Assembly (NCBI RefSeq): GCF_009882985.1
Contig: NZ_WTUZ01000010.1
Location: 124,352-188,351, forward strand
Source: Paenibacillus silvestris
Lineage (GTDB): Bacteria > Bacillota > Bacilli > Paenibacillales > NBRC-103111
Length of the DNA stretch: 64,000 nucleotides
Reading direction: 5' to 3'
The translations under genes and the position numbers were made by a program. A model generated the notes under the pieces. That model had not been told where the DNA came from, searched no databases, and saw only the letters and a program-made list of their open reading frames with translations. Below are positions 36,741 to 46,700 of the stretch, one piece after another. How positions within the stretch are numbered: position 1 is the first letter of the stretch; the number at the start of each line of letters is the position of its first letter.

Positions 36741-37050
36741 ACATTGGATGACTTTGGGATAGGCTCTTTTCTGAACCTGAGACGAATAGCTGGAAAAACT
36801 CCCTTTATTTCAAGTGTATCACGGTTATAACAACCTAATAACTGGAAAAATTCCCGTTAATTTTCTCCTTTATCCTGCTTCCAAGCTCAATCGCCCGGAT
36901 TAGCGGGAGAAATTCCATTTATTCCTACCGTAGCTGACTTACGCCACGATTTAGCGGTAGCATTTCCAGTTAATCTGAAGAGGCGCTCCCAAAAGATCAC
37001 ACAAAAGGCTGTCCCTCGGCCATTAAATGACTTTCGGGACAGCCTCTAGT
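36741..37050 (+). repeat. Dispersed intergenic repeat, copy B
   Basis: The gap from 36636 to 37077 holds no gene. It carries the fullest copy of the element at 27992 and 52392. Landmarks are CTCCCTTTATTTCAAG (36799), AACTGGAAAAATTCCCG (36840), AAGCTCAATCG (36883), GGAGAAATTCCAT (36906), TTTAGCGGTAG (36950) and the closing GGGACAGCCTCT (37036). GGATGACTTTGGGATAGGCTC at its left edge (36746-36765) partly repeats the right edge ATGACTTTCGGGACAGCCTC, so the element may be flanked by a short direct repeat. Confidence 0.85.
37006..37045. terminator. Terminator at the end of repeat copy B
   Basis: AGGCTGTCCC pairs with GGGACAGCCT around a 20-base loop, with TTTTG on the minus strand. It lies 32 bases after the LysM gene stop and should end that transcript. 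Confidence 0.8.
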
Positions 37051-37077
37051 ATGCTATGTTATCCTCCTCTTCTTCCT

Positions 37078-37590
37078 CTAAGGAGTTGTTTCTTGATATA
37101 CGAACGTATGCCACACGCCAAAATTATCTTTAGCCGTTATGCCGCGCTTTCCTCCCATGGCTGCATCCAAATAGTACGGATAACTGCTTCCCATCGTATA
37201 ATGCCCTGTATAATTACCTGGGAATGTCACAGGGACAGCGTCGAACTGCAGCTCCTGGGCAGTGACCTTCACCACACGTGTTGTTTTTTGAGATGCCGCA
37301 AAGTTCGATTCATGTGTTTGCTGGGCTTGGCTCTCTGCTTTTAACATATCAATATCGTTCTGCATGGCCTGAATCGTTTCCATGTAGGTATTGTTTGATG
37401 GAGATGTATTAGACGGAATACACAATTGCTGGCCAACTCGAAGATTGTACGGATCGATTCCCGGATTTGCATGTAGAATAAGTGTCACTGAAATGTGATT
37501 GATCTGCGCAAGGTGATATAGCGTATCACCCGGTTGAAGCGTATGAAGATAATGACCTGCAGGGCACTGTCTATAGAAATAGTGTTGCAA
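37078..37590 (-). CDS. LysM-domain protein
   Basis: The 170-residue protein has one LysM domain at residues 13-60 (HTLQPGDTLYHLAQINHISVT, NLRVGQQLCIP), which binds peptidoglycan or chitin glycans. A short coiled-coil-like stretch (YMETIQAMQNDIDMLKAES) and a C-terminal tail of unknown fold (YYLDAAMGGKRGITAKDNFGV) follow. There is no signal peptide, so it may be a spore or mother-cell protein such as many LysM proteins in Bacillales. The start is TTG at 37590 with GAGGGG eight bases before it. Confidence 0.85.
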   Translation of the reverse strand: MQHYFYRQCPAGHYLHTLQPGDTLYHLAQINHISVTLILHANPGIDPYNLRVGQQLCIPSNTSPSNNTYMETIQAMQNDIDMLKAESQAQQTHESNFAASQKTTRVVKVTAQELQFDAVPVTFPGNYTGHYTMGSSYPYYLDAAMGGKRGITAKDNFGVWHTFVYQETTP

Positions 37591-37784
37591 AGGAAAAGCC
37601 CCTCTCCTAGCATTGATTTACCACATACTATGTAGGAAATAGGCGTTTGTTACTTCAATTTGACGACGTCTCCTCCTGTAGACGGAGATCCATCTCATCC
37701 GCCGGATGGTTCAGACGTTCATCTCAATCCCATATAATGAAGGCATTAGAACCAGATGGCATTCATTTCAAAGGAGACCTTTTT

Positions 37785-38447
37785 ATGATTAAAAACGTGC
37801 GGAAAAACAAGGACGTCGGCATATATGGCTACACAGCCAAATGGTACGACAAAAATTCCCGCAAAAGCCGAATGACGCAAATGCAGAGATATGCGAATGA
37901 AGTTGCTTCTTTCGTTAGCGGCTCTGCCAACGTTTTGGAAGTTGCACCTGGACCTGGTTACTTGGCGATAGAACTCGCTAAGAAAGGATTTAGCGTTACA
38001 GGCGTTGAAATAAGCCCCGACTTCGTGAAGATTGAAAACAAGAATGCCGACGAAGCCAATGTGGCCGTTGATTTTAAAGAAGGTAACGCGGATGACTTGC
38101 CATGTGAGGATCATTTTTTTGATTTTATTATATGCAGTGCTGCCTTCAAGAACTTCAAGGATCCCGTAAAGGCCTTGTGTGAAATGCATCGTGTGCTCAA
38201 AGAAGGTGGAACATCCCTCATTATCGACATGAATCATGATGCGACACCTGAGGATATTAACAATGAGATTAGTGAGACTGGAATGAAAGGATTTGATAAA
38301 CATTTTGTCAAATTTGCTTTTAAAACTTTCTTGAAACAAGGTGCTTACTCCGCCGAAAATTTTGAGTCACTTTTGAAAGAAACCCCTTTTAAGAACTACA
38401 TGATCAAAAAAGAGGGTATTAGTTTATTTCTCTATCTTTATAAATAG
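37785..38447 (+). CDS. Class I SAM-dependent methyltransferase
   Basis: The 220-residue protein has motif I VLEVAPGPGYLAIELAKKGF near residue 50, TGVEISPDF after it, and DHFFDFIICSAAFKNFKDP near 110. It is a UbiE/COQ5-like small-molecule methyltransferase of unknown substrate. ATG at 37785 has AAGGAG eight bases upstream; the open frame before it lacks a site. Its 3' end overlaps the convergent kinase gene by 24 bases. Confidence 0.9.
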   Translation: MIKNVRKNKDVGIYGYTAKWYDKNSRKSRMTQMQRYANEVASFVSGSANVLEVAPGPGYLAIELAKKGFSVTGVEISPDFVKIENKNADEANVAVDFKEGNADDLPCEDHFFDFIICSAAFKNFKDPVKALCEMHRVLKEGGTSLIIDMNHDATPEDINNEISETGMKGFDKHFVKFAFKTFLKQGAYSAENFESLLKETPFKNYMIKKEGISLFLYLYK

Positions 38448-39818
38448 TGGAATCTGAAAATGAAATGCGATGACTCCATCCCGAACCCTAAGTCCGAATT
38501 GTGCTTTGTGTTTTTGTAAAATCGTTCGTGAAATGGATAAGCCCAGGCCCGTACCGCTGAATCTTTTGCTCCGAGAGCTTTCCATGACATAGAACGGCTC
38601 CCATACAAGATCCCACGGCATGTCCTCACCTAATTCCGTTGAATTGGCAATCTCGAAACAGACAGAATCCTCCTTGATTACTGATGTGACGGCAACTCTT
38701 ACACCACTTGTATACTTCATTGCATTCGTAAGCCAATTATGAAGAACGGACTCCAGCTTTGACCGGTCCGCCATTACCCATGTTTCCGTAGTGAGAAGAA
38801 TGTTGTCTTCCAGTTCTAAGCCACATTGATGGTAAGGTGTTCGATAAGCTTCAATTGTCTCAACAAGCAGTTGCTTAAAATTGATAGCTTCAAAACGGTA
38901 CAACTCCTCTTGAAGACGAGAAAGCTCAAGCAATCGGTCGATCAGGGCAGACATGGCATCACTCTGCTGTTGAATGACATTCGCATATGTGCCATCATCC
39001 AAGCCGTCCTGAAGGCCGCTGGCATAGACTCTGATGAGCGAGAGCGGTGTTTTCAACTCATGTGAAATGTCCCCAATAAAAGTTTGAAGATTTGCATTCT
39101 TTGTCTCCAGTGACTTATGCGCCTCTTCCAAATTGTCGCTCATTCGATTAATACTCCGTGCGAGCGACTCTATCTCGTCCCCTGTTTGGATGTCTACTTT
39201 GGTAAAAGACAAATGAGAGATCGCTTCGGCGGTCTCATTCAATTTGGCTAGCGGCTTCACAATTCTGGCTGTGTACAAAGCTGAAAGAACGATAAGAAGC
39301 AAAAGCATGCCAAGCCATATATACATATTGAACACATTTACGATTTCGATGGTCTCTGATGAGTTACTCATAGACTCGCCAACTGCAAAGACGGAGCCGC
39401 CTACCGATAGGAAATTGACCAAAAAGCTAGATTTCAGTTTGGACTGATCATAAATTTTGTTCACCTGTCCCCCATCGCGCAGCTTCGCAATACTTTCCTC
39501 TGTCAGCCAAAACTTACCAAGTGCAATGCCTTTCCGATTGAATTGGAGCAGCAGCTTATTATTCACATCATCGGCTGATTCAGATAGTGTCGTGTACGCG
39601 ATTGTAACCTGGTATTGTTCCTCCATTGCCCCAATTTGCTGCACCAATGAGCTATAAGGGATAGATACGAGTTCAGAAGACAATTCTGCCAGTTTATTCT
39701 TTTTCTGATACAGAAAATACTTCGGCAAAAAGTAAGTATTCACGGCGAAGGAAAGGACGAAAACAACACAGAGGGCAGCGGTTATTCGGATGATTAATTT
39801 TCGGCTTAGTTTACTCAT
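38424..39818 (-). CDS. Sensor histidine kinase with HAMP domain
   Basis: The 464-residue kinase has membrane segments at about residues 10-30 and 165-190 with an outer sensing domain between them. A HAMP linker (about 185-240), the phosphorylated histidine in IGDISHELKTPLSLIR near 255, and an ATPase domain (HNWLTNAMKYT, RFSGTGLGLSIS) follow. It starts inside the response regulator gene (8-base overlap). The pair is divergent from a glycosidase lipoprotein. The signal is unknown. Confidence 0.94.
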   Translation of the reverse strand: MSKLSRKLIIRITAALCVVFVLSFAVNTYFLPKYFLYQKKNKLAELSSELVSIPYSSLVQQIGAMEEQYQVTIAYTTLSESADDVNNKLLLQFNRKGIALGKFWLTEESIAKLRDGGQVNKIYDQSKLKSSFLVNFLSVGGSVFAVGESMSNSSETIEIVNVFNMYIWLGMLLLLIVLSALYTARIVKPLAKLNETAEAISHLSFTKVDIQTGDEIESLARSINRMSDNLEEAHKSLETKNANLQTFIGDISHELKTPLSLIRVYASGLQDGLDDGTYANVIQQQSDAMSALIDRLLELSRLQEELYRFEAINFKQLLVETIEAYRTPYHQCGLELEDNILLTTETWVMADRSKLESVLHNWLTNAMKYTSGVRVAVTSVIKEDSVCFEIANSTELGEDMPWDLVWEPFYVMESSRSKRFSGTGLGLSISRTILQKHKAQFGLRVRDGVIAFHFQIPLFIKIEK

Positions 39819-40458
39819 CGTCCGCCACTAGCGAGTAACCCATACCGCGATAAGTCTTGATCCGTCCCTCCCCTATCTTCTCACGAAGCCTTCGAACATG
39901 GGTGTCAACTGTCCTTTCTTCCCCGTAGTAGTCCAGTCCCCACACTTGATCGAGCAGCATTTTGCGGGTAATAATTTGACCCTTATTCTGTGCTAAATAC
40001 TTCACTAATTCAAATTCCTTATGTGTCGCTTGAACATCGTTGCCATCTCGATATACTTTCTGAGCATCAAGATCGACAGTTAGATCACCAAACGTCATTT
40101 TCGCTCCAAGTTGCAGCAACTTCTGAGCTCTTAACAACAAAATCCGAGGATCAAACGGCTTACGAACAAAATCGTCCGCACCTGACTGCAACGCAAGAAA
40201 TTCATCGTCAACATTCCCCTTCGCGGTAAGCAGCAGCACCTTTGTCCGACCCATTTTCTTAATTTCCCGGCACACTTCTATGCCGCTCCGCTTTGGCATC
40301 ATCCAATCAAGAATGGCTAAGTCAATTTTGTGCTGATAGAACACATTTATCGCTTCTTCGCCATCCTGCGCCAGAAACGTATGGAAGCCTTCTTTCATGA
40401 AATAGGCTTTAATCACTTGCAGCATAAGTGGTTCATCGTCAGCTAACAACAAATTCAT
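39811..40458 (-). CDS. OmpR-family response regulator
   Basis: The 215-residue protein has a receiver domain (acceptor Asp51 in LAILDWMMPKRSG, Lys in FVRKPFDPR) and a winged helix (TVDTHVRRLREKIGEGRIKTYRGMGYSL). ATG at 40458 is preferred because AAGGGGG precedes it by six bases; ATG at 40464 and GTG at 40476 are in frame. It is co-transcribed with the kinase and may control the divergent lipoprotein gene across 168 bp. Confidence 0.93.
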   Translation of the reverse strand: MNLLLADDEPLMLQVIKAYFMKEGFHTFLAQDGEEAINVFYQHKIDLAILDWMMPKRSGIEVCREIKKMGRTKVLLLTAKGNVDDEFLALQSGADDFVRKPFDPRILLLRAQKLLQLGAKMTFGDLTVDLDAQKVYRDGNDVQATHKEFELVKYLAQNKGQIITRKMLLDQVWGLDYYGEERTVDTHVRRLREKIGEGRIKTYRGMGYSLVADDE

Positions 40459-40626
40459 ATTCATCCCCCTTTTCACACGGCATTTCTATTATAAAAGTCA
40501 TTTGTTACACCAGTATGGCAAAATGCTTCAAGGCATAGACATGTCCGAGATTTCAATTTGGCACATTCCTGTAACATTGCCTCCTTATACTGAACATCGA
40601 ATCAAACATATTAGGAGGTATTATTC

Positions 40627-42972
40627 ATGAAAAAGCGACAACTCGCTTTGCTTTGTGCAGCTAGTCTTATTACTGTAGCTCTAACCGGATGCCGCGATCA
40701 AGCGGTGAAGGAGCTAACACCCGCCAGCTCTCAGCAAACAATTTCAACAACCGTTCAACAGGCAGGTGAGCCCTTCGACTTCGAAGTCGACCCCGAGACT
40801 TTCGCTCTGACGATTATGAAAGATGGGATTCGGATGCCGGCCTCAAGTCCGCTGCCCAAAACTGCCGTTACCAATGTAGTGAAAGAGAAGGATTCGATAA
40901 AGTGGACCTATCCAGGTCAAGTGAATGTTAGTATCGCCAAGAAAAACAATTATCTCGATATTCACTTCGACGCTATTGGCGCGGAGCAGTTTCAATGGCC
41001 ATCGGTGAAAGCACAGAGTTACGTACTTCCCTTAGGCGAGGGAAAGATGATTCCTGCTGAGGATACGAATTGGCGGACGTTCTTAGATGATCAGACCTAT
41101 ACTTGGAGTGAGTCGTTCTCAATGGACTTTTTTGCTTTGAGAAATGACCCCTTCTCCATCGTTTATGTGGTTACAAACAAATTCAATGATGAGGTTCATT
41201 TCGATACATCGTCGTCGCTTCAGCTACAATTTACACATGCATTTCCAAGCATTAATAAAGACAAAAGCTATGGATTCCGCCTGTATGTTACCGGCAATGA
41301 TCCACAGCAGATCGTCCAACCTTACAAAAGCTATATCGAAGAAAGCGGGAAATACGTGACCCTTGCGGACAAATCGAAAGATAATCCCAATATTCAGAAG
41401 CTGTATGGAGCTCCACAGATATATTTATGGAGCGAGTCGATGATCACCGATCGAGATGTCCAGTGGCCGAAAATCAGGCCTCTCCTATCGGGTACTCTTG
41501 GTCCGTGGCTGATCAAGCTTCTCTCAGGTTTAGAGGGTGGCAGCGATGAGTTTGCGCAGGTGCTGAAGGACATTGCCAAACAGAACAGTTTAGACGCATA
41601 CCAGAAACGAGTTATCCTTAGTGCACTAAATCAGGGGTTGAAGCTGAAAGATTTCTATTCTCCGACCGTATTTCCGAATCCGGGAAGCGAAGCGCAGAAG
41701 CTTATTGATCAAGGAATCGATAAACTGAGCGAACAGAAACTGTATGACTTAAACAAGCTTCTTCTCAAAAGTGTCCTGAAAGACGCCGCGGCTGATATTT
41801 CTACATGGGGGCAGGCGGATTCAACCGACCTAATCAACGACATTCATAAGTCGGGGATTCAAAAAGCATGGATCGGCCTCCCCAACTGGGCTGACGGTCT
41901 AAGCAATCCCCCGATGGTTGAAGCCGCGAATAAGGCGGGATATTTAATAGCACCTTATGACTCCTATCATTCCATTCAAGAGAAACCTGATCCTTCATGG
42001 AATACAGCGTTCTTTCCTGACACTTCGCTGTATGATAAAGCAACGATCGCCAAAAAAGATGGTTCAAAGATTGCTGGCTTTCTTCAGAGAGGGAGAAAAT
42101 TAAACCCAACCTTGGCTATGCCTAGTGTAAAGCAGCGAGTTGAAGGGATTCTTCAAGACGGTATTGGTTACAACTCATGGTTCGTCGACTCGGACGCGAC
42201 TGGGGATATCTATGATGATTACTCCCCTGATCATCCGACTACACAGCTTCAAGACATGATGGCTCGTTTAGACCGATTCAACTATTTTGCCAAGGATAAA
42301 CAGATGGTGGTTGGTTCGGAGGGTGGCAACGATTACGCCAGTGGCGTTATCGCTTATGCGCAAGGCATTGAGAGCCCGGTCATCGCCTGGGGCGACCCGG
42401 ATATGCGAGATAATAAAAACAGCCCCTACTACGTAGGCGGATACTACGCCGCTTCTGGCATACCAGAACGTTACGGCAAATCAGTGCCGATTAAACCGCT
42501 GTATGGAAAAGTCTATAATGACCCTGTATACTCCCTGCCGCTATACAAGCTTGTTTATAATGACTCCATTATCACAACGAATCATTGGGAATGGGGTACC
42601 TATAAGATTAAGGGGGAGGAAGCGGACAAAATGCTATATGGACTTTTGTACAATGTGCCTCCCTTGTATCATTTGAACCGTTTAACTTGGGAACAAGAGA
42701 AAGCCAGTATCCTTGATTATTTGAAGGTATGGTCTCCCTTCCATCAACAAGCTGTCTCTCAAAAAATGAGCAAATTCGCTGTGTTGACAGACGATAGGCT
42801 TGTTCAAAGCGCTCAGTATGGCAGCGATATCAAGGTCATTGCCAACTTCTCGGAACATGAAGTGAAAGTAGATAACGATGCGATCCCGGCGCAGTCCGCC
42901 GTTATTTATGAAGGGAAACAGCGTTCGATATTCAAGGCGGCAGATAATGTTAAGCTTCTTGCACGTAAGTAA
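40627..42972 (+). CDS. GH129/GH101-like glycosidase lipoprotein
   Basis: The 781-residue protein has a lipoprotein signal (LITVALTGC, lipidated Cys22), so it is anchored outside the membrane. The central region resembles glycoside hydrolases of the GH129/GH101-related group. WFVDSDATGDIYDDYSPDHP near residue 520 has the acidic cluster expected of the active site, followed by VVGSEGGNDYASG near 560 and TTNHWEWGTY near 660. Known GH129 members release alpha-N-acetylgalactosamine from mucin-type glycans. The family call is by motif recall and is moderate. It lies divergent to a two-component system. Confidence 0.75.
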   Translation: MKKRQLALLCAASLITVALTGCRDQAVKELTPASSQQTISTTVQQAGEPFDFEVDPETFALTIMKDGIRMPASSPLPKTAVTNVVKEKDSIKWTYPGQVNVSIAKKNNYLDIHFDAIGAEQFQWPSVKAQSYVLPLGEGKMIPAEDTNWRTFLDDQTYTWSESFSMDFFALRNDPFSIVYVVTNKFNDEVHFDTSSSLQLQFTHAFPSINKDKSYGFRLYVTGNDPQQIVQPYKSYIEESGKYVTLADKSKDNPNIQKLYGAPQIYLWSESMITDRDVQWPKIRPLLSGTLGPWLIKLLSGLEGGSDEFAQVLKDIAKQNSLDAYQKRVILSALNQGLKLKDFYSPTVFPNPGSEAQKLIDQGIDKLSEQKLYDLNKLLLKSVLKDAAADISTWGQADSTDLINDIHKSGIQKAWIGLPNWADGLSNPPMVEAANKAGYLIAPYDSYHSIQEKPDPSWNTAFFPDTSLYDKATIAKKDGSKIAGFLQRGRKLNPTLAMPSVKQRVEGILQDGIGYNSWFVDSDATGDIYDDYSPDHPTTQLQDMMARLDRFNYFAKDKQMVVGSEGGNDYASGVIAYAQGIESPVIAWGDPDMRDNKNSPYYVGGYYAASGIPERYGKSVPIKPLYGKVYNDPVYSLPLYKLVYNDSIITTNHWEWGTYKIKGEEADKMLYGLLYNVPPLYHLNRLTWEQEKASILDYLKVWSPFHQQAVSQKMSKFAVLTDDRLVQSAQYGSDIKVIANFSEHEVKVDNDAIPAQSAVIYEGKQRSIFKAADNVKLLARK

Positions 42973-42993
42973 CGTGTAAACGGATAAAAAACC

Positions 42994-43047
42994 AAAAAAA
43001 ACCGAGGAGCTAAGTGGCCTATTCATGCTTAGTTCCTCGGTTTTTTT
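42994..43047. terminator. Bidirectional terminator
   Basis: AAAAAACCGAGGA...TCCTCGGTTTTTTT with inner CTAAG/CTTAG pairing forms a long hairpin with T-runs on both strands. It is shared by the lipoprotein gene and the convergent reductase gene. Confidence 0.93.
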
Positions 43048-43621
43048 ATCCACTGCTGCTTTCTTGCAGGAAGCTTCTAGTTTGATAGATTAGTTGCACA
43101 ACACCGGAGGAGAACGATCTGGTAGTAACCAATTGTAAATTCAACCTTTGATTGATATCCGTAAACAACGGTTTTCCTTTTCCTAATACAACAGGATGTA
43201 CAGATAATCTAAACTCATCAACAAGTCCTAAATGGAGGAAAGTTGTAATAAGACTGGCCCCACCATATAGCCAAATGTCTTTACCTGGCATCCTCTTTAA
43301 CTTATTTACTCTTTCAAAAATATGATCATTAATGAAAATAGCTTTATCATCCGTCCCTCTTTGGGTTCTTGAAAACACATATTTCTCTTTACTATGAACG
43401 AATTCCCATAATTCTTTTTCAGTCTCATCAATTTCAGAATCAGGCATATACTGCCCCCATAAATCATAGCTTTTTCTGCCATATAGAATGGTATCAATTT
43501 GCTTTAAGAACTGGATGAACCCCATCTCAGCGTCCATCACGCACCAATCCACTTCCCCGTTATTCCCTTCAATAAAACCATCTAAAGTAACGGCTAAATC
43601 TAATATGATTCTGCGGCTCAT
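43046..43621 (-). CDS. Dihydrofolate reductase-like (RibD C-terminal domain) protein
   Basis: The 191-residue protein begins with RRIILDLAVTLDGFIEGNNGEVDW and contains ILYGRKSYDLWG near residue 47 and DIWLYGGASLITTFLHLGLVDEFRLSVHPVVLGKGKPLF. This is the pattern of YwjB/YyaP-type proteins with the DHFR-like RibD C-terminal fold. These bind NADPH, but their substrate is unknown. ATG at 43621 has AAGGAG. It is monocistronic. Confidence 0.92.
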   Translation of the reverse strand: MSRRIILDLAVTLDGFIEGNNGEVDWCVMDAEMGFIQFLKQIDTILYGRKSYDLWGQYMPDSEIDETEKELWEFVHSKEKYVFSRTQRGTDDKAIFINDHIFERVNKLKRMPGKDIWLYGGASLITTFLHLGLVDEFRLSVHPVVLGKGKPLFTDINQRLNLQLVTTRSFSSGVVQLIYQTRSFLQESSSG

Positions 43622-43705
43622 GATTCGCTAACTCCTTTCGTTGATCTACAGCCTATTATAGGTCTTAAATATGTCAACTTATGTCATAGTCCTCACAATA
43701 GAATC

Positions 43706-43743
43706 CAAACAACCGCCCTCGAGAATTCGGGGGCGGTTGTTTG
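43706..43743. terminator. Terminator of the SLH protein gene
   Basis: CAAACAACCGCCC and GGGCGGTTGTTTG form a 13-bp stem around a short inner loop. It lies 20 bases after the giant gene and points both ways. Confidence 0.9.
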
Positions 43744-43762
43744 TTTGAAAATTATCAGAACT

Positions 43763-46700
43763 TTAGTTGATAAATTGCAGGAACTGCAGCACACGCTTCA
43801 GAACCACAGCAGCTTGTGCACGATTAGCATGCTCCTTCGAAGCGAAGACCGTGTCCGACATGCCTTGGATAAGGCCTGCTTTCAATGCTTGCGAAATGGC
43901 TGCTTTCGCCCATTCGCCAATTTCCATCTGGTCCGTGAACTTGCTCAATACCGAGCTGTCGGTTTGAATTTCCTTGCCGCCGACTTTCATGGCTCGTATC
44001 ACCATCACAACCATTTGCTCACGAGTAATGATAGCGTTAGGTTGGAAGGTACCGTCTTCATAGCCATCAATCAATCCAGCTTTTGAGGCAGTGCCTACGG
44101 CTCCAGCAAACCAATCCGTGGATTGAACATCTTGAAACACGTTATTGTTTGATTCCACTAAGCCAAGTGAACGAACCAGCATGGCCGCAAACTCGGCACG
44201 CGTCACGTTAGCTTCAGGCACAAATTGCTCATCGGTCATACCAGTAAGAATCCTTTTACCTGCAAGCAATTCAATGTCTGTTTTAGCCCAATGCCCTTGC
44301 AAATCATTGAACAGCTTCTCCAATTGGATGACGGTATAAACGCTATTATGAGGCGAACGGATCGTTATTTCTGTGGAACCGTCCTTGGTTGTCACGATAG
44401 CCGGAACAAAATGCAATTCTTTGTTCGCGTCTACCCAGACTGCGGTCCATGTAGCAGGGTTTATGGTCAACTGACCCAAGTTAATGGTACGGTCGACGTA
44501 GGCTCCGCCGAAGTCTGTCATTTCTGAACCGTTAACCGTAATCGTAAATTCGATCGGGTTCGTAATCACTTGTTTCGCGTTCAGGTAATTCACCGCAGCA
44601 TTCACATCGTCTCCAGCTTTACCAGCTACTTTCGCTATGGAGACAACGACGGTTGAATCCTTTTGAATATTCGCAAACAGCGTTACAGGCAATTCATAAC
44701 GAATCCCGTTCGATTGAATAACCAACTTACTTTTTTTATCCGCAGCACCAAGAATGGCATTGCCTGATAGCTCCACGTTAATAGCTGAGTCGCTGCTCTT
44801 CACGTCAATGAGCACAAGTGGACTTACTAATGCTTGCTCCAAAGCTTTAGCATCTACGGCGACTTTGGTTACTGTACTTCCATCGGCAGCCGTTTCTTGT
44901 GTTACTTTAGCATATTTCTCAAGATCGATAGTGCCTGGATTTGTATTAGAGTTATTTGGTGTCCCTTGCGAACCAGCGCCTGATCCAGAGCCAGAACCGG
45001 AAGAACCATCCGATTCATTGGTTGTCCGGAAGCTAGCTACCGGTCCGTACTCGCTTTTAACACCATCCTTGTCTACCGCTTGAATCGTGAAGGTGTAATT
45101 GCTACCTGCTGTAAGGCCAGTCAGTCGGTAAGTAAGAACATCGCCGACCGTAGCGATTTCAGAGTAAGTGCTGCCGGTTACGCTGAATAGCTTATATCCA
45201 CCAACACCTCTCACAGCTTGCGCCGCAGTCCATTGCAAGGTTGCTGTTGTTTTGCCAACTTCCGATGCAGTTAGAAGGGATTGCGCCGGCCAAGTTACCG
45301 CACCTGAGGTCACGGCAACGTTAGCCAAAGCTTTGTACACAGAGCCAGTAACTGTTCCTTCAACAGTAAAGTTTCCTGGTGCCGCATATTGCGTTGGATC
45401 GATGGAATCCCATGCTACTGGCAGCTTTTGGGTCGATCTGTCGCTGTATACAGCGCTCACTACCGACGGCATGACCGGTGCTGTCCCTACTTGCGTCACG
45501 ATATTCTCCGGTTCAATGCTTACAAGGACAGGATTAACATCTGAAGCTACCGGGATGGCTGGAGCCGAAATCATACGTTTACGGGAATACGGATCCGTTC
45601 CCTTCGACCTCACCGAGATAGCGGACGTGTCTGACAAATTAGCCGGTAAAGCAAAGCTAGTCGCATCTGCCGGCAATTCGGCAACAACCGCCGTCCCGTT
45701 ATACACCGTGAAGCCTTCGCTTTGCACATTGGAATCCCACTTTAGAACCGCAGCCGATCCGCTGGTACCTATTGTCAGATTCTGTGGTGGCGTAGGAGCG
45801 TTAAAGACTTGAACCTGTGTAAGCCGAGGAGGACCCGTTAAATCCGTGCCAGTGTTGCCGCCCGATGCGTTCTCTACCATAACTTTGATATAGCGGGAAT
45901 GGTAGGTCCTGCCAAGATCTAACGCATAGGATGCATCTACTGAGTCGTCCCCTCCGTTTTGATTGCCTGTAGCATAAGTGTAACCTTCTGCGGTTTTGAG
46001 ATCGACTTGTTTGAAAGCCATGGCGTCCCATTCAGCAGCCGATGAATGATCACTTACATCATCAGATACAGATAGGGTAGCACCTTTCAACCTGCTGGAC
46101 TTGGCTAATAGCCTGATTTGGCTGAAATCCATAGCCTGACCAAGGTCTATTACAAAACTGCCCTTCCTTGCTCCATCCGTACCCAACCAAGAGTAATTTC
46201 CGATTTGGTCGAGACTGGTAACGTTGTTTACATTCCAAACAATCGGATCTTCCAGAACACCGCTTGTAAGTTTGTTTGCATTTCCGTATGCATTTGCATT
46301 TGCGGATGCAAGTTGGAGCGAGTTGGCACCTGCCGTTGAACCAACATTGTACACCTTTTTATTCAGCGCCAGGTTGGTAGAAGATACCCCTGTTGCAAGT
46401 TTGGTAATCGTGATGTCAGAAAGCTGCAGCTCGGCGTCGTATGCAGAGTTGGTCGTACCGTTAGAATTACGGTAAATCCCCCACTTCGGACGCAAATATT
46501 GGTCGAAGGTGGCTGGGTATTCCGTCTCGAAGTTGACACTTGCGCTTCCAACCTTGACACTTCTTTCCGGCCTTCTCCACAAGTCCTTCACGCCGTCGCC
46601 TGCGCCTTGTTTCGGAAACGTTTGATACACATCCGGACTGTCGAAGGTATACACTTTTCCTGTTACGGTATCCGTGATTTTGATCGTCAACCAACCAGAA

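Noticed and set aside
37647..37784. Longer N-terminus for the methyltransferase at 37785
   Set aside because: The extension is Ser/Arg-rich and lacks a ribosome site, while AAGGAG stands correctly before ATG 37785.
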